Below, piece by piece: positions 44,455 to 54,366 of a stretch of 64,000 bases of DNA. Numbering within the stretch: position 1 is the first letter of the stretch; each line of letters opens with the position of its first letter. The position numbers and the translations under genes were made by a program. A model generated the notes under the pieces. That model saw only the letters and a program-made list of their open reading frames with translations, had not been told where the DNA came from and made no database searches. Source of the stretch: Pelagibacteraceae bacterium AG-390-L03 (lineage in GTDB: Bacteria; Pseudomonadota; Alphaproteobacteria; Pelagibacterales; Pelagibacteraceae); the NCBI GenBank assembly GCA_003279685.1, contig QCHA01000001.1, positions 372,001 through 436,000 on the forward strand, in the 5' to 3' direction.

Positions 44455-45488
44455 TGAGAAAAGCTGTAATACTTTTTAATCTAGGTGGGCCCGATAAACT
44501 TGAGAATGTTAAGCCTTTTTTGTTTAATTTATTTAATGATCCAGCGATATTAAATTTACCCTCTTTCTTTAGATATCCTTTAGCTAAGTTAATATCTAAT
44601 AGAAGAACACCAACAGCTAAAAAAATTTACCAAGAGCTGGGCGGGTCATCGCCTATCTTAAAATTAACAGAGGAACAATCAAAAGCTCTTGAATTAAGAC
44701 TTAATAATGATGATAAAACTTCAGAATATAAGTGTTTTATAGTTATGAGGTGTTGGCATCCAAGAGCGGAAGAAGTTGTTAATAATGTAAGAGATTTTAA
44801 CCCAGATGAAATTATATTAATGCCTTTATATCCACAATATTCTGCAGCAACATCTGGATCATCAATAAAAGAATGGGAAGATATTTGTAAAAAAAATAAT
44901 CTTAATATTAAAACAAGTACAATTTGCTGTTATCCAACAGATGAGAATTTCGTTCTGGCTCATAAAGAGAAAATAACTAAAAAGATTAATAATTTAGAAA
45001 GTTTCAAACTAATATTTTCCGCACATGGTTTACCCGAAAAAAATATAAAAAAAGGTGATCCCTATCAATGGCAAGTGGAACAATCAGTTAATAAAATTGT
45101 CGAATCTTTAGATATAAAAAACTTAGACTGGATATTAAGTTATCAAAGTCGTGTTGGGCCCTTAAAATGGATAGGTCCATCAACAGAAGATATAATTGTG
45201 GAAAATTCAAAATTAGGAAAACATATTGTTTTAGTTCCTATCGCATTTGTATCAGAACACTCGGAAACTTTAGTTGAGCTAGATATAGAGTATAAAGAAT
45301 TGGCTGACAAAAATGGATGTAAAAATTATACAAGAGTACCAGCTCTAGGTACCAATGAAAATTATATAAAAGCTATGTCTAATTTAATAATTAATAAACA
45401 AGATTATAATCTCAATGGAGAACTTTTTCCTCCAAAGATACAATGTCCAAATCAATTTATTAAATGTCCATGTTTAAGTCATGAATAG
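44454..45488 (+). CDS. hemH: ferrochelatase
   Basis: About 344 aa from ATG 44454, which overlaps hemE by one base; a TTG three bases upstream is less likely. Motifs: AVILFNLGGPDKLENVKPFLFNLF, LGGSSPILKLTEEQ, MRCWHPRAEEVV, LIFSAHGLPEKNIKKGDPY with the catalytic His, and SYQSRVGPLKWIGPSTED. It inserts iron into protoporphyrin IX. The C-terminal Cys cluster (CPNQFIKCPCLSHE) is a short extension that other ferrochelatases use in part for an [2Fe-2S] cluster, not proven here. Confidence 0.95.
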   Translation: MRKAVILFNLGGPDKLENVKPFLFNLFNDPAILNLPSFFRYPLAKLISNRRTPTAKKIYQELGGSSPILKLTEEQSKALELRLNNDDKTSEYKCFIVMRCWHPRAEEVVNNVRDFNPDEIILMPLYPQYSAATSGSSIKEWEDICKKNNLNIKTSTICCYPTDENFVLAHKEKITKKINNLESFKLIFSAHGLPEKNIKKGDPYQWQVEQSVNKIVESLDIKNLDWILSYQSRVGPLKWIGPSTEDIIVENSKLGKHIVLVPIAFVSEHSETLVELDIEYKELADKNGCKNYTRVPALGTNENYIKAMSNLIINKQDYNLNGELFPPKIQCPNQFIKCPCLSHE

Positions 45489-45915
45489 TTATTTATTATT
45501 TAAAAGTTTACATTTAATAGCTGTTGTTTCCTGGATGGCTGGTCTTTTGTATCTTCCAAGAATTTTTGTTTATCATGTTGAGAATAAAAATAAAAAAGAA
45601 GCTACAGATATATTTGAGGTAATGGAAAAAAGACTTTTCTTTTACATAATGCGTCCAGCAATGATCCTTACATGGATATTTGGTTTAATCTTAATTTATT
45701 TAAATGGAATAGAAATTTTTTCTCAGTTATGGATGCAGTTAAAAATAGTTTTGGTTATTTTATTATCAGCTTACAATGATTATCTTGGTAAATGTATTCT
45801 ATCTTTACAAAATAATTCTAATACAAGATCTGCAAGATTCTTTAGAATAATTAATGAAGTTCCAACAGTAATGCTTATTTTTATTGTATTTCTGGTTATT
45901 TTTAAGCCAATCTAG
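45481..45915 (+). CDS. hemJ: protoporphyrinogen oxidase HemJ-like membrane protein
   Basis: A 144-aa four-helix protein: KSLHLIAVVSWMAGLLYLPRIFVYH at the N-terminus, MEKRLFFYIMRPAMILTWIFGLILIY in the middle and FRIINEVPTVMLIFIVFLVIFKP at the end. These are the HemJ (UPF0093/CopD-like) features with the conserved His near residue 11. It oxidises protoporphyrinogen IX. Overlaps hemH by 8 bp, completing a hemE-hemH-hemJ unit next to the origin. Confidence 0.93.
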   Translation: MNSYLLFKSLHLIAVVSWMAGLLYLPRIFVYHVENKNKKEATDIFEVMEKRLFFYIMRPAMILTWIFGLILIYLNGIEIFSQLWMQLKIVLVILLSAYNDYLGKCILSLQNNSNTRSARFFRIINEVPTVMLIFIVFLVIFKPI

Positions 45916-45979
45916 GGTTGAAATATTGCTCTAAGTATATATATTATTACTATCTTATTAGTCCTTACAAATTTAAATC

Positions 45980-47248
45980 ATGAACATCCAAGAGTTAAAA
46001 CTTAAATCATCAGAACAACTTATTGCTCAAGCTGAAGAACTTGGCATAGAAAATGCTAGCACTTTAAGAAAACAAGAAATTCTTTTTGCTATTTTAAAAA
46101 AAGTTGCAGAAAAAGAAGAAATTACTGGAGCGGGTGTTTTACAATTATTGCAAGATGGATTTGGTTTTTTAAGAGCAATGGAATCAAACTATTTACCAGG
46201 ACCCGATGATATTTATGTTAGCCCAAGTCAAATTAGAAAATTTGGTTTAAGAACAGGAGACACGGTTGAGGGACCAGTTAGGGCCCCTAAAGAAGGTGAA
46301 AGATATTTTGCATTACTTCAAGTTAGTAAAATTAATTTTGAAGAACCAGAAAAGGCAAGACACAAAATCGCATTTGATAACTTAACACCTCTTTATCCAG
46401 ACCAACAAATGGTCATGGAGGTGGAGACAACAAAAATTGAAAAAAAACCAGATTTAACACCAAGATTAATCGATTTAGTAAGCCCAATCGGAAAAGGGCA
46501 AAGATCCATTATTATCTCACCACCAAAGGCTGGTAAAACAATGATTTTACAAAGTATTGCAAACTCAATTGCTAAAAATTATCCAAAAAGTTATTTGATG
46601 GTTTTATTGATTGATGAAAGACCAGAAGAAGTTACAGATATGCAAAGAACCGTTAAAGGTGAGGTCATAAGTTCTACTTTTGATGAACCGGCACAACGCC
46701 ATGTTGCTGTTGCTGAAATGGTTATTGAAAAAGCAAAAAGATTAACTGAACATAAAAAAGATGTTGTTATATTATTAGATTCAATCACAAGATTAGGAAG
46801 AGCTTACAATGCTGTTATCCCAAGTTCTGGAAAAGTTTTAACTGGTGGTGTTGATGCTAATGCACTTCAAAGACCAAAAAGATTTTTTGGTGCAGCAAGA
46901 AATATTGAAGAAGGAGGATCTTTAACAATTATCTCAACTGCTTTAATCGATACAGGTAGCAGAATGGACGAAGTAATTTTTGAAGAATTTAAAGGAACAG
47001 GAAATAGTGAAACTGTTCTTGATAGAAAAATAGCGGATAAAAGAATTTATCCTGCAATTGATATAACAAAATCTGGAACAAGAAGAGAAGAATTATTGTT
47101 TGATAAAAATGATCTTCAAAAAATGAATGTTCTTAGAAGAATAATCGCCCCAATGGGAACAATGGATGCAATTGAATTTATCAATTCAAAACTAAAAGAC
47201 ACAAAAAATAATGCTGAGTTTTTCAACTCAATGAATAAGCCAGCATAA
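45980..47248 (+). CDS. rho: transcription termination factor Rho
   Basis: A 422-aa Rho: N-terminal helices, an RNA-binding OB fold ([45 protein letters not shown]) and an ATPase core ([21 protein letters not shown] Walker [30 protein letters not shown] Walker [32 protein letters not shown]). Hexameric helicase that ends transcripts. The gap to mnmE is 59 bp. Confidence 0.98.
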   Translation: MNIQELKLKSSEQLIAQAEELGIENASTLRKQEILFAILKKVAEKEEITGAGVLQLLQDGFGFLRAMESNYLPGPDDIYVSPSQIRKFGLRTGDTVEGPVRAPKEGERYFALLQVSKINFEEPEKARHKIAFDNLTPLYPDQQMVMEVETTKIEKKPDLTPRLIDLVSPIGKGQRSIIISPPKAGKTMILQSIANSIAKNYPKSYLMVLLIDERPEEVTDMQRTVKGEVISSTFDEPAQRHVAVAEMVIEKAKRLTEHKKDVVILLDSITRLGRAYNAVIPSSGKVLTGGVDANALQRPKRFFGAARNIEEGGSLTIISTALIDTGSRMDEVIFEEFKGTGNSETVLDRKIADKRIYPAIDITKSGTRREELLFDKNDLQKMNVLRRIIAPMGTMDAIEFINSKLKDTKNNAEFFNSMNKPA

Positions 47249-47307
47249 TAACTAATCATAATAATTAAAGTTTTACAGGTACCTTGGTTTGAAGCTATAA
47301 TCTTCAA

Positions 47308-48639
47308 ATGACAATTTATGCTTTATCAAGTGGACCCGGGGTATCTGGTATTGCTGTTATAAGAATTTCAGGTCAAGAAACCTCCAAAGCAATTGAATTA
47401 TTAACTGGCAAACCTGTTCCCAATCCAAGGTTAGCAACTCTCCGAAAAATCAATAAAATCAACACTTCTGAGCTAATTGATGAAGGCATAATATTATGGT
47501 TTCCTGGGCCTGAGAGCTACACAGGCGAAGATATGGCCGAAATACAGGTGCATGGAAGCAAGGCAGTAATTGATGCTCTTCACACTTCTATTTCAAAAAT
47601 TGAAAATTGTCGTTTAGCAGAACCAGGTGAGTTTACTAAACTTGCATTTCAAAATGGAAAAATAAATTTACTTAAAGCAGAGAGTGTTGCTGATTTAATT
47701 TCTTCTGAAACTGAAATTCAAAGACAGCAAGCAATTAAAATTATGAATGGAAAATCTGCTGATCAATTTAATTCTTTAAGAGAAAAACTTTTAAAAATTT
47801 TATCTCTTGTTGAAGCTAAAATAGACTTTCCAGATGAAGATTTGCCAAATGATATTTTAAAAGAAATAATAAAAAGTTCTGATGAGGTTTTAAAAAATAT
47901 TGAAAAAATTTTAAATGATCAAAAGGTTGGAGAAAGAATAAGAGAAGGTTTTAAGATTGCAATTCTTGGACCTACTAATGCAGGTAAATCTAGTCTCTTA
48001 AATCATCTATCCAATAGAGATGTTGCAATAGTTTCAGAGATTGCAGGAACAACAAGAGATGTAATTGAAACTCATCTGAACATAGATGGTTATCCAGTAA
48101 TTGTTTCTGATACTGCCGGTATAAGAGAATCTAAAAATGAAATTGAAAGGAAAGGTATTAAATTATCTTTAAATAGAGCAGAAGAAGCTGATTTAAAGTT
48201 GGTAGTTGTTGATGCCAAAAACCTTAATTTTACTGATGTTTTGAAGGGTTTGTTAGATCAAAATGCAATTTTAGTAATAAATAAATTGGATCTTTTGAAG
48301 GGAGATATTGATCCTGAAATTAAAAAATTAAATCATGTATTAATTTCAATTAAAGAAAATTCAAACATTGATGAATTAATTTTGAAAATAAAAAATAATT
48401 TAAAAAATAAATTTATAACAAGTGATGATATTTTAATTACAAGAGAACGACACAGACAACATCTTGAACAATGTTTAGAGTATCTAAAAAATTTTAATAA
48501 AAAAAATGAAAATGAAGATTTTGATAAAGCTGCAGAAGATTTAAGGTTAGCAACTAGACATCTTGGTATGATTGTTGGAAAAGTCGATGTTGAGGAGATA
48601 TTAGGCAGTATTTTCAACGATTTTTGTATAGGTAAATAA
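47308..48639 (+). CDS. mnmE: tRNA modification GTPase MnmE
   Basis: A 443-aa GTPase that with MnmG makes cmnm5U34 in tRNA. ALSSGPGVSGIAVIRISG starts the N-terminal tetrahydrofolate-binding domain, EPGEFTKLAFQNGKINL follows, and the G domain has GPTNAGKSSLLN, AGTTRDVIE, DTAGIRESKNEIERKG and NKLD. The C-terminus ends FNDFCIGK with the essential Cys. 118 bp separate it from mnmG. Confidence 0.97.
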   Translation: MTIYALSSGPGVSGIAVIRISGQETSKAIELLTGKPVPNPRLATLRKINKINTSELIDEGIILWFPGPESYTGEDMAEIQVHGSKAVIDALHTSISKIENCRLAEPGEFTKLAFQNGKINLLKAESVADLISSETEIQRQQAIKIMNGKSADQFNSLREKLLKILSLVEAKIDFPDEDLPNDILKEIIKSSDEVLKNIEKILNDQKVGERIREGFKIAILGPTNAGKSSLLNHLSNRDVAIVSEIAGTTRDVIETHLNIDGYPVIVSDTAGIRESKNEIERKGIKLSLNRAEEADLKLVVVDAKNLNFTDVLKGLLDQNAILVINKLDLLKGDIDPEIKKLNHVLISIKENSNIDELILKIKNNLKNKFITSDDILITRERHRQHLEQCLEYLKNFNKKNENEDFDKAAEDLRLATRHLGMIVGKVDVEEILGSIFNDFCIGK

Positions 48640-48757
48640 TACCCTATTTTCCTTGTTTTTATGCATTTTTTTTACTAAAAAACGTTGATAATTAAAGCTT
48701 ATTTAAGCAAAACTATACTCACCTTGTAAATATAATAATCAGTTATAAATTTAGCTT

Positions 48758-50629
48758 ATGAAAAATGATTTATCATTCGATGTTGTAGTAATAGGCGGTG
48801 GTCATGCAGGCTGTGAGGCTGCAGCAGCTTCTGCACGACTAGGAGTTAACACTGCCCTATTCACTCATAAGAAAGAAACTATTGGAGAGATGTCTTGTAA
48901 CCCAGCAATTGGTGGTTTGGGTAAAGGTCATTTAGTAAGAGAGATAGATGCTCTTGATGGGGTTATGGGCGAGGTTGCAGATAAATCAGGCATTCAATTT
49001 AGATTATTAAATAGAAGTAGAGGTCCAGCAGTAAGAGGACCAAGAACACAATCTGATAGATCATTATATCGTAAATATATGCAAAAAAAACTTGTAAACT
49101 ACTGTAATTTAAGCATTTTTTCTGATCCTGTTATAAAGTTTATTTTTGATAAAAATACAATAACTGGATTTATAACTAAAGAAGGTAAAAAAGTTTTATG
49201 TTCTAAGCTAATACTAACAACGGGCACTTTTTTAAATGGTTTGATACATATAGGCGATGAAAGAACACCTGCCGGAAGATATGATGAGAAACCTTCAACG
49301 GGATTAAGTGAACAATTAGAAAAATACAATTTTAAAATAGGAAGATTAAAAACAGGAACCCCTCCTCGACTTGACTCAAGAACAATTAATTATGCAAATT
49401 TAGAAGAACAGTTTGCAGATGATGATCCTTATTTTTTTTCTTTCTTAACTAAAAAAAATATTAATAAACAAGTTTCATGTCGTATGACTTATACTAACGA
49501 TAAGGTTCATAAAATTATTGAAAAAAATTTATCTAAGAGTGCAATGTACTCTGGTAGCATACAAGGTGTTGGACCTAGATACTGCCCTTCTATCGAAGAC
49601 AAGATAGTAAAATTTGCTGATAAAGGTCGACATCAGATATTTTTAGAGCCCGAAGGGCTAAATGACCATACAATTTACCCAAATGGCATCTCAACATCTC
49701 TTCCAGCTGATGTACAGCAAGAAATATGTAACAATATCAATGGTTTAGAGAATGTGTCTATTATAAGACCAGGATATGCCATAGAATATGACTATATAGA
49801 TCCAAGAGAACTGTTTTTAACGCTTGAGACTAAGAAAATTAGCAATCTTTATCTTGCAGGTCAGATTAATGGAACAACAGGATATGAAGAGGCGGCAGCT
49901 CAAGGTCTTATAGCAGGGATAAATGCTGCTCTATCTCATAAAAAATTAGAACCCTTTATATTAGATAGATCTGATGCTTACATAGGTGTAATGATTGATG
50001 ATTTAGTGACTAAAGGTGTGGCTGAACCATACAGAATGTTTACATCAAGAGCTGAATATAGATTAAGTCTGAGATCTGATAATGCAGACCAAAGATTAAC
50101 TGCAAAAGGTATAGAAATAGGATTAATTGGCGAACCAAGAAAAGCTCTTTATTTAGATAAATTTCACAAAATTAACCAAATTAAGTTAAAAATGAGCAAA
50201 TCTACTATATCACCTACTAAAGCTGATAAATTTGGAATAAAAATTGCTAAAGATGGAGTTTTAAGATCTTCAAATGAGATATTAACTCAAAAAGGAGTAG
50301 ATATGAGTAAAATTAGAGAAATATGGTCTGATATACCTTTTTTTAGCAATGAAATAGATGAGCAGGTTGAAATTAATGCTCATTATAGAGGTTATTTGAA
50401 GAAGCAAAAAGCTGATATTTTAGCTTTTAAAAGAGATGAAAACCTTATAATTCCAGATAAAATTAATTATGATGGTCTTTCAGGGTTGTCAAACGAGGTA
50501 AAAGCTAAATTTAAAGAAATAAAACCAAAAACAATGGGTCAAGCACTAAGAATTGATGGAATTACTCCAGCTGCTGTATATATTTTGTTGTCACACGTTA
50601 AAAGAAAGTCTATTAAGCATATAGCTTAA
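48758..50629 (+). CDS. mnmG: tRNA uridine-5-carboxymethylaminomethyl modification enzyme MnmG
   Basis: A 623-aa FAD protein: [21 protein letters not shown] (dinucleotide-binding), [74 protein letters not shown], and [29 protein letters not shown]. It partners MnmE. The stop and the rsmG ATG overlap by 1 bp. Confidence 0.98.
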   Translation: MKNDLSFDVVVIGGGHAGCEAAAASARLGVNTALFTHKKETIGEMSCNPAIGGLGKGHLVREIDALDGVMGEVADKSGIQFRLLNRSRGPAVRGPRTQSDRSLYRKYMQKKLVNYCNLSIFSDPVIKFIFDKNTITGFITKEGKKVLCSKLILTTGTFLNGLIHIGDERTPAGRYDEKPSTGLSEQLEKYNFKIGRLKTGTPPRLDSRTINYANLEEQFADDDPYFFSFLTKKNINKQVSCRMTYTNDKVHKIIEKNLSKSAMYSGSIQGVGPRYCPSIEDKIVKFADKGRHQIFLEPEGLNDHTIYPNGISTSLPADVQQEICNNINGLENVSIIRPGYAIEYDYIDPRELFLTLETKKISNLYLAGQINGTTGYEEAAAQGLIAGINAALSHKKLEPFILDRSDAYIGVMIDDLVTKGVAEPYRMFTSRAEYRLSLRSDNADQRLTAKGIEIGLIGEPRKALYLDKFHKINQIKLKMSKSTISPTKADKFGIKIAKDGVLRSSNEILTQKGVDMSKIREIWSDIPFFSNEIDEQVEINAHYRGYLKKQKADILAFKRDENLIIPDKINYDGLSGLSNEVKAKFKEIKPKTMGQALRIDGITPAAVYILLSHVKRKSIKHIA

Positions 50630-51294
50630 TGGATCAAGAAATTTTAAAATCATTCTCAAAATTAAATGACTTAAATGTTTCACGTGAAACATTTTTAGAC
50701 TTTGAAAACTATATATCCATGATTGTTGAAAAAAATGAAAAAATTAACATAATTAGCCAAAATACATCATCAAAAAAGTCTATAATTGAGCGTCATATTA
50801 TTGATTCAGCACAAATCATTGATTTTGTTGACTTTAATTGCAATACAACTACAGATTTAGGATCTGGAGCGGGTTTACCAGGAATTGTAGTAGCAATTAT
50901 ACTCAAAAATATGAAAAATAATATGGACGTGCATCTTTATGAAAAAAGCTATCATAAAAGCCGTTTTTTAGAGGAAGTTTCAGAAAAACTAAATCTAAAT
51001 ACAAAAATTTTTCAAAAAAATATTTTTGAAATAAAAAATTTAGAAACAGGTACGATTATGTCAAGAGCATTCAAGCCAATGCCAGTGGTTTTAGATTTAG
51101 TTTATGAAAATTTTTCTAAATATAAAAATTTAATTTTTTTTATGGGCAAGAGTGGAAAAAAAATATTTGAAAAATCCAAAGATGATTGGAGTTTAGAGTA
51201 CATAGAAAAAAAAAGTTTAACAAATGATGAATCATTTTTATTAAACATAAAAAAAATTAGTAAAAAAAATAAAAAAAAATATAAGAAAAACTAA
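50629..51294 (+). CDS. rsmG: 16S rRNA (guanine-N7) methyltransferase RsmG; carries a parS site
   Basis: A 221-aa SAM-dependent methyltransferase for G527 of 16S rRNA: NDLNVSRETFLDFENYISMIVEKNEKINI, ERHIIDSAQII, TTDLGSGAGLPGIVVAI (SAM motif), LYEKSYHKSRFLEEV and GTIMSRAFKPM. The NVSRETF codons contain a perfect parS palindrome. The very basic C-terminus (KKISKKNKKKYKKN) is notable. It abuts parA with no gap. Confidence 0.95.
   Translation: MDQEILKSFSKLNDLNVSRETFLDFENYISMIVEKNEKINIISQNTSSKKSIIERHIIDSAQIIDFVDFNCNTTTDLGSGAGLPGIVVAIILKNMKNNMDVHLYEKSYHKSRFLEEVSEKLNLNTKIFQKNIFEIKNLETGTIMSRAFKPMPVVLDLVYENFSKYKNLIFFMGKSGKKIFEKSKDDWSLEYIEKKSLTNDESFLLNIKKISKKNKKKYKKN
50676..50691. other. parS centromere-like site (ParB binding)
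   Basis: The exact 16-bp palindrome TGTTTCACGTGAAACA, the consensus parS, lies in the rsmG coding sequence. The symmetry extends three bases each way (50673-50694, AAA to TTT). ParB, encoded 1.4 kb downstream, should bind and spread from here to segregate the origin region. Confidence 0.95.
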
Positions 51295-52089
51295 ATGCAA
51301 ATTATTTCAGTAATAAATCAAAAGGGTGGGGTAGGAAAAACAACAACCGTTATAAATTTAGCTGCAGGATTAACTCAACTTAATAAAAAAATTTTAGTTA
51401 TTGATTTGGATCCCCAAGGAAATGCCACTACAGGTCTTGGATTATCCAACGTAGACAACTCAAGTGAAACAATTTATGGTGTACTGAATGGAACTAGAGA
51501 GATTAATGAGATAATTAAGAAGACACAGTTTGAAAATTTAGATATTATCACTTCTAATGTAGATCTATCAGGACTAGAGGTAGAGACGGCTGACGATAGT
51601 AATAGAGCCTTCATATTAAAGGCTAAATTAAGCGCTTATTTAAACAATTCTAGAGGATTATATGATTATGTACTGATTGATTGTCCGCCCTCATTGAGTC
51701 TTCTTACAGTTATGGCGCTTGTCTGTTCCAACTCACTTTTGGTGCCTTTGCAAACAGAATTTTTTGCTCTCGAGGGTTTAACCCAATTAATGAAAACCAT
51801 TGAAAGGATAAAAGTAAGTTTAAATCCAGATTTAAAAATTCGAGGGATTCTTCTGACCATGTATGACAAAAGAAATAAACTTTCTTCACAAGTTGAAAAG
51901 GAAGCTAGAGATTATTTTCACGAAAAAGTTTATTCAACCGTAATCCCAAGGAATGTGAGATTGTCAGAGGCACCCTCGCATGGAATGCCAGTTTTAATTT
52001 ATGACAAATCTTGTCCCGGTAGTAAATCGTATTTTAGTTTTACTGATGAATTTATAAATCAAGAGTCAACTATAGGGAGCGCAGCTTAA
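51295..52089 (+). CDS. parA: chromosome partitioning ATPase ParA (Soj)
   Basis: A 264-aa Walker-type ATPase: SVINQKGGVGKTTTVINLAAGL (deviant Walker A), KILVIDLDPQGNATTGLG, DYVLIDCPPSLSLLTVMAL, and ARDYFHEKVYSTVIPRNVRLSEAPSHGMPV. With ParB it moves origin regions apart. Its stop and the parB ATG overlap by 1 bp; it directly follows the rsmG gene that holds parS. Confidence 0.97.
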   Translation: MQIISVINQKGGVGKTTTVINLAAGLTQLNKKILVIDLDPQGNATTGLGLSNVDNSSETIYGVLNGTREINEIIKKTQFENLDIITSNVDLSGLEVETADDSNRAFILKAKLSAYLNNSRGLYDYVLIDCPPSLSLLTVMALVCSNSLLVPLQTEFFALEGLTQLMKTIERIKVSLNPDLKIRGILLTMYDKRNKLSSQVEKEARDYFHEKVYSTVIPRNVRLSEAPSHGMPVLIYDKSCPGSKSYFSFTDEFINQESTIGSAA

Positions 52090-52931
52090 TGGATAAAATT
52101 AAAAAGGGTCTTGGAAGAGGTTTATCATCGCTTATCGGTGAAACCAAGGTAGAGATTCAAAAAAACCAATTACCACTAAGCGACTTAATACCAAATAAAT
52201 ACCAACCAAGAAAAAACTTTGATGAGGCAAACTTAGAAGACTTAACAAATTCTATAAAAGAAAGAGGAATAATACAACCAATCATAGTTAGAAAATCAAA
52301 TAATGAAAATTCAAAATTTGAAATAATTGCAGGTGAGAGAAGGTGGATAGCGGCACAGAGATTAGGTATTCATAATGTTCCTGTAGTAATTACAGAAGCA
52401 GATGATTTAAAATCTTTAGAATTTGCAATAGTTGAAAATGTTCAAAGACATGATTTAAATCCGTTAGAAGAAGCCCAAGGTTATAAAAGATTGATAGATG
52501 AATTTTCTTATGATCAAGAAAAAGTATCAAAATTTATAGGTAAAAGCAGAAGTTATATAACTAATTCATTAAGAATATTAACTCTACCAGCTGAAGTTAT
52601 AAAACTAATAGAGACACAAAAATTAACTGCTGGCCACGCAAAAATTTTAGTTGGATTGGACAATGCTTCTTTTGTTGCAAATAAAATTATTGAAAAAAAA
52701 TTATCTGTAAGACAAGCAGAAAATTTTGTTCAATTATTTAAAAAGAAGAGACAAAATTCAAAGATCACAAAAGATACGAATATTATTGCTCTTGAACTTT
52801 CAATATTAAATAAAATAGGATTAAATGTAGAAATACAAAACACCAAGAGAAATAAAGGAAAAATCTCTTTCGAATATAAAGATCTAGATCAGTTAAATAA
52901 AATTATAGATATAATTAAATCTAATTATTAG
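52089..52931 (+). CDS. parB: chromosome partitioning protein ParB (Spo0J)
   Basis: A 280-aa ParB: N-terminal KKGLGRGLSSLIGE, NKYQPRKNFDE, GIIQPIIVRK, FEIIAGERRWIAAQRLG (CTPase/ParB/Srx domain, GERRW motif), NLNPLEEAQGYKRL-type linker (NPLEEAQGYKRLIDEF), the HTH DQEKVSKFIGKSRSYITNSLRILTL and a C-terminal dimer helix. It binds parS. Overlaps holA (convergent) by 11 bp. Confidence 0.97.
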   Translation: MDKIKKGLGRGLSSLIGETKVEIQKNQLPLSDLIPNKYQPRKNFDEANLEDLTNSIKERGIIQPIIVRKSNNENSKFEIIAGERRWIAAQRLGIHNVPVVITEADDLKSLEFAIVENVQRHDLNPLEEAQGYKRLIDEFSYDQEKVSKFIGKSRSYITNSLRILTLPAEVIKLIETQKLTAGHAKILVGLDNASFVANKIIEKKLSVRQAENFVQLFKKKRQNSKITKDTNIIALELSILNKIGLNVEIQNTKRNKGKISFEYKDLDQLNKIIDIIKSNY

Positions 52932-53916
52932 TTTCTGCAGAAGCGTGGCTTAAAATAAAATCTGTAATTAAATTAATTGAATTATTTATATTCTTTTTAA
53001 TTTGCAATTCAGTTTCACTTAGTGCGTAGATTAGTTTTTTAATATTTTTTGGTTTCCACTTATAAATTTGTTGTTTGGTTATTTCTTTTTCTTTCCAAAA
53101 AATTGGTGGTTTTGCTGAAGAAATGGTCAAATCTATGCTTTTATTAATCTCAAATGCTTTTGATAGAGCTAATAATTTTTTTGCTTTTATTATAAAAGAT
53201 CTAGTAATCATAATACAGTCTTCATTGCTAAAATTATTTTCATTTAAGATGCTTATTATTTTCTTATTGTTCTGAGCAAGACAATTATCAACAAGTTCAG
53301 ATATGTTGTGGTTCTCAATTAAATTGATCAGTTTTGATATATTCTCACTGTTAATTTTTTTTCCATTTTTACTAAAATATTCAATTTTTTGAAGTTCATT
53401 CAATAGTGTTTCTCTGTCACCATTGCATTTGTTTATTACCAAGTTTATATCTGATTGTGAAATTGAAATCTTTTTATCTCTTAAAAAATTATATGCTAAT
53501 TTAGATAATGTTTGATCGTTATCAGGATAAAAGGGAATACAGACTAATTTCTTATCTTTTTCAAAAAGAGATCTTAATTTTGACTTTTTTTCTAAATTAT
53601 CCGAATTTAAAATAATTATTGTATCATCAAGATTTTTTTGTTTTAAAATTTCGATTATTTTTAAAAATTTATCGGTAGCTCTTTTAATGACAATAAATTT
53701 TTGTTTTTCAAAAAGAGATTTTGATAAAATATTTTCAATAAAATTATTTTCATTGTCAAAAATTTCTTTTTCTTCATAACTTAAAATATCATTTTTATCT
53801 TTATTTAAAATATCAATAGCTTCATTCTTCAAGCCTTCATTTTTCCCATAAAATAATATTAAATGATTATTAATATTTTGATTTACTTTATTAATTTCAA
53901 AAGACTTTAAAATCAT
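52921..53916 (-). CDS. holA: DNA polymerase III delta subunit
   Basis: A 331-aa divergent HolA. Its N-terminal AAA-type fold has NHLILFYGKNEGLKNEAIDI, FIVIKRATDKFLKIIEIL and CIPFYPDNDQTLSKLAYNFL; a helical domain contains NKCNGDRETLLNELQKIEYF and the C-terminal helix ALSETELQIKKN. Together with the position next to lptE-leuS, this identifies the clamp-loader wrench subunit. Gene order holA-lptE-leuS is typical of alphaproteobacteria. Confidence 0.87.
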   Translation of the reverse strand: MILKSFEINKVNQNINNHLILFYGKNEGLKNEAIDILNKDKNDILSYEEKEIFDNENNFIENILSKSLFEKQKFIVIKRATDKFLKIIEILKQKNLDDTIIILNSDNLEKKSKLRSLFEKDKKLVCIPFYPDNDQTLSKLAYNFLRDKKISISQSDINLVINKCNGDRETLLNELQKIEYFSKNGKKINSENISKLINLIENHNISELVDNCLAQNNKKIISILNENNFSNEDCIMITRSFIIKAKKLLALSKAFEINKSIDLTISSAKPPIFWKEKEITKQQIYKWKPKNIKKLIYALSETELQIKKNINNSINLITDFILSHASAETNN

Positions 53917-54365
53917 TAGTTAAATATTAACTCTGAAGTAAATTTATATGATATAGAAGAAGCAAAATTCTCTTTAATAGATGTTTCATAATTTTCTTCT
54001 TCAAATTTATCATTCATACTTTTCATAACTTCTTTCTCTACAATTTTAATTTTTTTATTAGTAGATTTTATCAAAAATATTACTTCAGCCTTAAGCTCGT
54101 AATTGGTTGCCTTTCCAGCTCCATCCTTACTTAAAATTGTTTTTTCATATTTACTATCTACATCCACATAAATTTTATTTTCACTTTTTTTGTTTTTAAA
54201 TTGGTTTAAATTTATTTTTAAAAAGTTACTTAGTTCTCTGTCCCCTTTAAAATTAAGCTGTTCTATTGAAAAATTTACATTGGTATTTTTTAGATAAATT
54301 GGTGTAAATCCACAACTAGTAAAAAAAAATATTAGAGATATAAGTATTATGTTTTTTTTTATCAT
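53916..54365 (-). CDS. lptE: LPS-assembly lipoprotein LptE-like
   Basis: A 149-aa lipoprotein. The N-terminal helix ends in a lipobox FTSCGF (Cys18) and the mature part starts CGFTPIY, the hallmark of LptE. The rest is a mixed alpha/beta domain with KATNYELKAEVIFLI. LptE plugs the LptD pore that delivers LPS to the outer leaflet. Stop overlaps the holA ATG by 1 bp, and it is 1 bp downstream of leuS. Confidence 0.87.
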   Translation of the reverse strand: MIKKNIILISLIFFFTSCGFTPIYLKNTNVNFSIEQLNFKGDRELSNFLKINLNQFKNKKSENKIYVDVDSKYEKTILSKDGAGKATNYELKAEVIFLIKSTNKKIKIVEKEVMKSMNDKFEEENYETSIKENFASSISYKFTSELIFN

Positions 54366-54366
54366 T

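Noticed and set aside
48640-48757. Possible RNA gene or terminator between mnmE and mnmG
   Set aside because: No stable GC stem, cloverleaf or repeat was seen in this 118-bp spacer.
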